This document shows, piece after piece, positions 59,408-64,000 of a stretch of DNA of 64,000 nt. The notes below the pieces were generated by a model, which was not told the origin of the DNA, did not search any database, and was given only the letters and a program-made list of their open reading frames with translations. Source of the stretch: Palsa-459 sp963841965 (lineage in GTDB: Bacteria; Actinomycetota; Acidimicrobiia; Acidimicrobiales; RAAP-2); NCBI GenBank assembly GCA_963841965.1, contig CAWJES010000015.1, positions 1 through 64,000 of the forward strand, in the 5' to 3' direction. Each line of letters begins with the position of its first letter. Position 1 is the stretch's first letter. Position numbers and translations under genes: made by a program.

Positions 59408-60574
59408 GTGGCGAACGCTGATCGCGTGCTCGGCGTGACCCTCGACGGCTATGCCATCGAGGGCGGGTATGACGTCGAAGACGGACCCGCAACCTCCTTC
59501 GGGGTCTCCCAGGTTCTCGGACGGATCGCTCCCAGCCTGCGAAGCACGGGAACCTTCGACCACCTCGCAGAGCTCGTGGATGCGGCTGCGGGGCTCGGCT
59601 TCTCCGAGCTGCGCCTCACGGTCGAGTGGGCGCGGCTCGAGCCGCGACCGGACGTCCGAAGCGACGGTGCCATGGCGACGTACGAGCGCGCGATCTCCCG
59701 GGCCGTGAGCTGCGGCCTCGCGGTTTCGGTCGTGCTGTGCGATCAGGCCTGGCCATCCTGGGTCGGCCAGGAGCCTTGGCTCGCGCCCTGGTCCGCCGAC
59801 CGGTTCGCGCTGCACGCACGCTGGGTGGCGGAGCGCCTCGAGGGGCTCGTCGGGGCCTTCGTCACGTTCCGCGCCCCGAACACGGTCGCCAGGGACGGTT
59901 GGGTGCGAGGCTCGCGCCCGCCCTTCCGAAGGAGGGCGGACGCGGACGCCGTGGGTGCGATGGACGGGATGCTCCGAGCGCACGCGGCGGCGGCGCACGC
60001 CCTTGCCGCGGCGGCACCCGACGCGGAGCTCGCCGTCATCCTCGAGGTCCACCGGCGCTACGAGGACGAGGGACTCTGGCGCGACCTGCTCAGCGGCATC
60101 GTCGACCCGGTGCTGCTGGCCGCGCGGCGAGACAGGTGGGAGCAGTTGGTCCCGAGCGACGCAGGGCGGGAATCCGCGGGTCTCCTCTCCTCAGGCGCGC
60201 GCGAGGTGGTCGGGATGCTCCCGGCCCTTCGAGCCGTGCGCGGCGCGCCCGGCGCATCATGCTGGCTCGCCGGTCGCGACAACGGCCTTCTGACCGCCGC
60301 GGTCGAGCACGCGCAAGGATCCGTGCGAACCGTGGAGCTCAGCCCACAGGACCGGTGGTCCGACCTGCTCGCATCGGATCCCCCGGGGATCGATGCGCTG
60401 CCTGACGTCGTTGCGCACGTGCACCTTCACGGCCTGGTGGGGTCGACCGGGCCGCTTGCGACCCCCCTCGGCCTGCTCGACGTGGAGCACGGCGGCGGAA
60501 GGTGGTCGCTCGGGGCGCCGCCGAAGGACCTCGATCGTGTCGTGTCGCCGGGAGGACGGCCCACCGGTCAGTGA
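59408..60574 (+). CDS. GH1-like protein lacking the usual catalytic glutamates
   Basis: 388 residues following the family 1 beta-glycosidase pattern: LGFSELRLTVEWARLEPRP, AVSVVLCDQAWPSW, then FVTFRAPNTVA where GH1 has W-T-x-N-E-P (acid/base Glu replaced by Ala, Asn by Arg). Later GRDNGLLT occupies the place of TENG, with Asp instead of the nucleophile Glu. The C-terminal HLHGLVGSTGPLATPLGLLD resembles the last barrel strands. Normal GH1 proteins are ~450 residues, so it is short. It is likely a non-hydrolytic sugar-binding or altered enzyme. It converges on dedA with a 7-base overlap. Confidence 0.65.
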   Translation: MANADRVLGVTLDGYAIEGGYDVEDGPATSFGVSQVLGRIAPSLRSTGTFDHLAELVDAAAGLGFSELRLTVEWARLEPRPDVRSDGAMATYERAISRAVSCGLAVSVVLCDQAWPSWVGQEPWLAPWSADRFALHARWVAERLEGLVGAFVTFRAPNTVARDGWVRGSRPPFRRRADADAVGAMDGMLRAHAAAAHALAAAAPDAELAVILEVHRRYEDEGLWRDLLSGIVDPVLLAARRDRWEQLVPSDAGRESAGLLSSGAREVVGMLPALRAVRGAPGASCWLAGRDNGLLTAAVEHAQGSVRTVELSPQDRWSDLLASDPPGIDALPDVVAHVHLHGLVGSTGPLATPLGLLDVEHGGGRWSLGAPPKDLDRVVSPGGRPTGQ

Positions 60575-61266
60575 GGTGAGGGCCCTTCGTCGGCATCGTC
60601 GACGACGAGGTCGTCGATCAGGTGCTCGTCGGGGTGCTCGGCGAGGAACTCCGCGTCCTCCGCACGTTCCCTCCGCTTCTTGCGGAAGTGGAAGACGACG
60701 GCCAACGCGATGACGAGGACGAGGATCGCGATGGCTGCATAGGACGAGTACTTCTCGACCTTCTTGTAGGCGCTTCCGGCGAAGTAGCCAAGCAGCGAGT
60801 ACCCGACGCCCCAGCACAGTCCGCCGAGGGCGTTCGCCACGAAGAAGCGCCGGTAATGCATCTTCGACATGCCCGCGAGTCCCGGGATCACGGCGCGCAG
60901 GAATGCAGTGAACCGTCCGATGAAGACATAGAAGGGTCCGCGGGTCTCGAGGCCGCTCAGCGCCCGTTCGAGCCCCACGCGTCGGTTCCGCAGGATCGGG
61001 AGGTCCATCAGCCGCGTGCCGTACCGGTTGCCGATGACGTACCCGACGGAGTCACCGGCGATGGCGGCCACGACGACGAGCACGCACAGCGCGACGATGT
61101 TGATCTTCCCCTGGCTCGCGATGAACCCTCCGACGATGACGGCGGTCTCGCCGGGCAGGATGAAGCCGATGAAGATCGCCGCCTCGCCGAACACGAGGAG
61201 CGTGACGACCGTGTAGACGAGCGCAGCAGGCAGCGTCTGGATCTGCTCGATGAGATACGAGACCAC
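60568..61266 (-). CDS. DedA family membrane protein
   Basis: 232 residues with the DedA/SNARE-associated domain: the re-entrant-loop sequence FIGFILPGETAVIVGGFIAS and GRFTAFLRAVIPGLAGMS with the conserved arginines. Members move undecaprenyl phosphate or other lipids, or keep the proton gradient. The C-terminal 45 residues are a charged tail. GTG 61266 has AAGGA upstream. It is divergent from the DoxX-Rieske gene by 73 bases. Confidence 0.9.
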   Translation of the reverse strand: MVSYLIEQIQTLPAALVYTVVTLLVFGEAAIFIGFILPGETAVIVGGFIASQGKINIVALCVLVVVAAIAGDSVGYVIGNRYGTRLMDLPILRNRRVGLERALSGLETRGPFYVFIGRFTAFLRAVIPGLAGMSKMHYRRFFVANALGGLCWGVGYSLLGYFAGSAYKKVEKYSSYAAIAILVLVIALAVVFHFRKKRRERAEDAEFLAEHPDEHLIDDLVVDDADEGPSPH

Positions 61267-61339
61267 GGGACGATCCTTACCGAAGACTTAGTGCGGTGGT
61301 GTCGATATTCGGGCGTCTCCCGCCGGCGCATGTGGCATC

Positions 61340-62548
61340 GTGAGGAGCGTGGCTCGTCCAGTCAGACGGAGAACCGCCCCACGGCAGTTGCCACTGGGCA
61401 TGCCGCCGAGGGGGTGGCTGCTCGCCGGATGGGCGCTGCTCCCGCTGCGCGCGTTCCTCGGGGTGACGTTCGTCTATGCGAGCTTCCAGAAGCTCGCGAA
61501 CCCCAACTTCTTCAGCCAGAGCGCCCCCGGGAGCCTCCACCAGCAGATGATCGGGTACATCAGGACCAGCCCGATCCACGAGCTCATCGGCCACCTCCTG
61601 CGCTTCTCGACGCCGCTTGGGATCCTCATGTCGCTCGGGGAGCTCGCGGTGGGCGTCGGGATCCTGATCGGCCTCTGGACCAGGGTCGCTGCGATCGGCG
61701 GGATGCTCATCTCCTTCAGCCTCTTCCTCTCGGTCAGCTTCCACGCCTCCCCGTGGTTCACCGGTGCGGACATCGTCTACTTCTTCGCGTTCACGCCGAT
61801 CCTCGTGGCGGGGGCGGGCGGCGTCATGTCCGTCGACGCGATGATCGAGCGGCGCGCGAGCCGTGAGGCGGGTGTCGAGGATCCGCTCATCGTCGCGATC
61901 CCGTTCACGGAGGCGCAGGCGACCTGCGGCTTCTACTCGAGTGGTCGCTGCTCGGCGATTCCGAACCGCCGGTGCGCACCGTCAGGATGCCCCTACCTCG
62001 AGGGCGTCCGCATGTCGCTGGCAGCGGGAAGGACTCCCGACGGCGTCGACCGCCGGACTGTCGTCCTCGGAAGCGTGGCGGCGGTCGCTGCCGGCGGGGC
62101 CGCGCTCCTCGGCGCGGGGGTTGTCGCCAGCGCCGGCCGGCTCGCGGGCGGATCGAAGGGCCAGTCGTCGACACCGCTTACGCTGGCACCGCCGACGACG
62201 GCACCCGAGGGCACACCCACCACGCCGACCACGACGAGCCCGCTGGGCTCGCCTATCGGCGCCGCAAGCCAGCTACCGGTGGGCCAGTCGGCGTATGTGA
62301 CGCTCCCGTCCAACGGGGACCCGGGCCTCGTCATCCATCCGGCTGCAGGGCAGTTCGTCGCCTACGACGCCGTGTGCCCGCATGCGGGCTGCACTGTGGG
62401 CTACTCCGCCGCGAACGCCATCATCGTCTGCCCCTGCCACGGTTCCGAGTTCCAGGTGTCGAACGGGGACGTCATCCAGGGCCCTGCCGCGACGGGTCTG
62501 ACCGCCTACACCGTCACCGAGTCGAACGGACAGCTCTACCTGAAGTAG
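61340..62548 (+). CDS. DoxX-like membrane domain fused to a Rieske domain
   Basis: 402 residues. Residues ~25-160 form a four-helix DoxX/DoxD-like unit (PLRAFLGVTFVYASFQKL). Next, four cysteines at 196, 204, 212 and 217 (CGFYSSGRC, RRCAPSGC) look like a metal or disulfide cluster. Residues ~232-262 are a Tat-like anchor (DRRTVVLGSVAAVAAGGAAL), then a Thr/Pro linker, and residues ~300-402 carry a full Rieske site: CPHAGC (Cys346, His348, Cys351) and CPCH (Cys364, Cys366, His367). It is likely a membrane redox protein that moves electrons between quinone and an outer acceptor. No known enzyme has exactly this layout to my knowledge. Confidence 0.85.
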   Translation: MRSVARPVRRRTAPRQLPLGMPPRGWLLAGWALLPLRAFLGVTFVYASFQKLANPNFFSQSAPGSLHQQMIGYIRTSPIHELIGHLLRFSTPLGILMSLGELAVGVGILIGLWTRVAAIGGMLISFSLFLSVSFHASPWFTGADIVYFFAFTPILVAGAGGVMSVDAMIERRASREAGVEDPLIVAIPFTEAQATCGFYSSGRCSAIPNRRCAPSGCPYLEGVRMSLAAGRTPDGVDRRTVVLGSVAAVAAGGAALLGAGVVASAGRLAGGSKGQSSTPLTLAPPTTAPEGTPTTPTTTSPLGSPIGAASQLPVGQSAYVTLPSNGDPGLVIHPAAGQFVAYDAVCPHAGCTVGYSAANAIIVCPCHGSEFQVSNGDVIQGPAATGLTAYTVTESNGQLYLK

Positions 62549-62572
62549 CCGGCGGACCAGGCTGCCGATCCG

Positions 62573-63598
62573 TCACACGGAGAGCTCGACGGCTCGCTCG
62601 TTGATCGTCTCGAGGAACGCCTGGCCCCAGGGGACGCGCGAGAGCACGTCCGCCTGGCCTGACGGTCTCGCAAGCATCCACGAGTGCCCGCCGGGCACCC
62701 AGTGCACGTCCACATCGGCGACCTCGGCGAACTCGGCACCGGTCGACGGCGGGATGAGGCGGTCGAAGCAGCCCCACTCCGCGAGGATGGGCACGCCCTC
62801 CTTGCGCACGAGTCGGACGTCCTCGGAGAGGTCGAGGCTCATGAGCATCGACGCGACCGGCGCGCTCCTCGCGATCGTCCGGACGTTGTGGCGCAGGTCC
62901 GGGATCATCGCACGGATCGTTGCGAGGGCGTGGCCGGCGAGCAGGTCGGGGAGGTCGAGCGCGACCGCTGCCATCATGTCTGCGACCGGAGCGATGTCCG
63001 GGAGCGTGCCGGCGAGCAGTCTCGCCACGATCCCGCCGCGCTGCTGCCATCGCGGGGTCGCGACGCCGTCGCGGTAGATGATCCCGATCACGGATTCCGG
63101 GTGACGAGCGGTGAAGCGCATCGCGACCGCGCCGCCCATCGAGTGGCCCAGCAGCAGGACCGGCCCGACGTCGAGGTCGTCGAGGACCGTGGTGATCTGA
63201 TCGGCGAGATGGTCCATCGAGATGTCGGACCAGCGGAACGGGTCGGACCCCCCGAAGCCCGGGAGGGACGGATTCACGATCCGCCAACCGAACCGCTCGG
63301 CTAGGAGCTTGCTCTCCCGTGCGTACATCGAACCGCCGGCGAAGTAGCCGTGGAGGTTCACAGCCCAGATCGGCGGCGACCCCGGACCGCCGGGCCCGTG
63401 CGCGTCGACGTTGTCGGTGACCCGATAGCGCAGGGACCTTCCGTCTGCGAGGACCAAGTTGACGACGTTCCAGTCGACATCGCGGCCGACGGCCGAGCCG
63501 TGCCGACGGCGGGTTCGCAGCAGCGTGCACGCGCTGTCGAGGGGCGTCTGCAGCGAACGGAGCGCGACGTCGCCGGCCTCGAGTAGCGGTGCAACCAC
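62573..63598 (-). CDS. Alpha/beta hydrolase
   Basis: 341 residues. The fold shows the oxyanion strand NLHGYFAGGSM, nucleophile elbow GHSMGGAVAM with Ser, an Asp in EWGCFDRLIPP and the His in WVPGGHSWML, so the triad is complete. Substrate unknown; haloalkane or lactone-type hydrolases look similar. GTG 63598 follows AAGGAGG by 5 bases, and TACGTT (minus strand, 63627-63632) is a likely -10 box. It is divergent from the last gene. Confidence 0.87.
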   Translation of the reverse strand: MVAPLLEAGDVALRSLQTPLDSACTLLRTRRRHGSAVGRDVDWNVVNLVLADGRSLRYRVTDNVDAHGPGGPGSPPIWAVNLHGYFAGGSMYARESKLLAERFGWRIVNPSLPGFGGSDPFRWSDISMDHLADQITTVLDDLDVGPVLLLGHSMGGAVAMRFTARHPESVIGIIYRDGVATPRWQQRGGIVARLLAGTLPDIAPVADMMAAVALDLPDLLAGHALATIRAMIPDLRHNVRTIARSAPVASMLMSLDLSEDVRLVRKEGVPILAEWGCFDRLIPPSTGAEFAEVADVDVHWVPGGHSWMLARPSGQADVLSRVPWGQAFLETINERAVELSV

Positions 63599-63663
63599 GA
63601 TCCTCCTTGGGCCGAAGGCCACGCCAAACGTAGTGGCAGGCTCAGGCGAGTTGGTGTCTCAGG

Positions 63664-63669
63664 TAGGTT
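63664..63669 (+). promoter_or_regulatory. -10 box, leaderless type (TAGGTT)
   Basis: TAGGTT ends 6 bases before ATG 63676. Confidence 0.5.
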
Positions 63670-63675
63670 CCCCGC

Positions 63676-64000
63676 ATGCCCGCTGGCGCGTTTCGTCGTG
63701 CCCTCTTGAAGGGCGAGCTCGCTCTCCGCGAGATCGTCGCGCTGTCGCCGAGGACCATGAGGGCGATCACCGCGAACTCGGTGAGGATGTCGATCCAGGA
63801 CCGAGACAGCCGGCGCGCGCGCCGAGCTGCCAACGATCAGCGTCCCGTCACCGTCGGCTCGTTCACCGGCGCCCAGAGGGACCACGGAGGCGAGGGACTG
63901 GCAGCCACGTTCGATCGTGCGACCCTGCATATCCGGGCGATCTCCGACGATCTGGTGCGGCTCGCATGGGGACCGGGACCCGCGCCCATCGACGTCGCGA
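63676..64000 (+). CDS. N-terminus of a possible GH31-like enzyme (cut by window end)
   Basis: An open frame of 108 codons with no stop before the right edge. The first 60 residues are basic. The visible end (LHIRAISDDLVRLAWGPG) resembles the N-terminal beta-sandwich of family 31 alpha-glycosidases, where a strand-rich region precedes the barrel. That is a weak match on a fragment. The start is supported by the -10 box. Confidence 0.45.
   Translation, partial: MPAGAFRRALLKGELALREIVALSPRTMRAITANSVRMSIQDRDSRRARRAANDQRPVTVGSFTGAQRDHGGEGLAATFDRATLHIRAISDDLVRLAWGPGPAPIDVA

Overview
The window is high-GC DNA from an actinobacterium, read from motifs only. Pointers are the mycothiol glycosyltransferase MshA, a nickel superoxide dismutase with its SodX protease, an actinobacterial bcc-aa3 respiratory supercomplex (QcrCAB plus CtaCDEF), a DipZ-type membrane thioredoxin, a HelD-class helicase and many promoter -10 boxes set exactly 6 nt before the start codon, as expected for leaderless mRNAs. 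An Acidimicrobiia-like lineage is possible, but this is a guess. Almost everything is chromosomal core metabolism; I see no phage, plasmid, insertion sequence, CRISPR array, tRNA or rRNA.

Layout. 1-2900: a structured leader, a small Rpf-like lysozyme-fold protein, an ECF sigma factor and a membrane-anchored protein broken by a one-base frameshift at a run of nine 9-bp repeats. 2925-4414: a DksA/TraR zinc finger, sodN and sodX (divergent), and an XRE regulator. 4427-8596: mshA, a YbjN-like gene, proC, a SAM hydroxide adenosyltransferase and rex. 8616-13805: hemA-hemC-hemD-hemB-hemL, the C5 route from glutamyl-tRNA to uroporphyrinogen III; hemL carries a one-base frameshift at a G run. 13798-17204: a small unknown gene, a membrane glycosyltransferase and a geranylgeranyl reductase. 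17272-32704: a complete 14-gene complex I operon, nuoA to nuoN, with an ATP-grasp gene coupled to its end. 33537-42356: a secreted protein with seven Cys-pair repeats and FN3 domains, dipZ, a very large lysyl-phosphatidylglycerol synthase-like protein and a HAD phosphatase. 40896-44316: hemE-hemH-hemY on the minus strand. 44420-50824: helD, then ctaE-qcrC-qcrA-qcrB. 50922-53368: an MFS exporter and purU. 53501-56520: ctaC-ctaD-ctaF on the minus strand. 56560-64000: an alkylsulfatase-like hydrolase, tatA, a CopD-like membrane protein, an enoyl-CoA hydratase, a GH1-like protein without the usual catalytic glutamates, a DedA protein, a DoxX-Rieske fusion, an alpha/beta hydrolase and the start of a possible GH31 gene.

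How it fits together. The window encodes an almost complete aerobic chain: NADH dehydrogenase, a candidate enzyme for saturating the menaquinone tail, the cytochrome bcc complex and aa3 oxidase, most of the haem pathway that supplies them, the redox sensor Rex next to the haem operon, and thiol and superoxide defence (MshA, DipZ, Ni-SOD). The least ordinary items are the DoxX-Rieske fusion with an extra four-cysteine cluster, the catalytically altered GH1-like protein, the phosphoesterase-MprF-like fusion, the ATP-grasp enzyme attached to complex I, the seven-repeat secreted protein and the window-wide leaderless promoter spacing.
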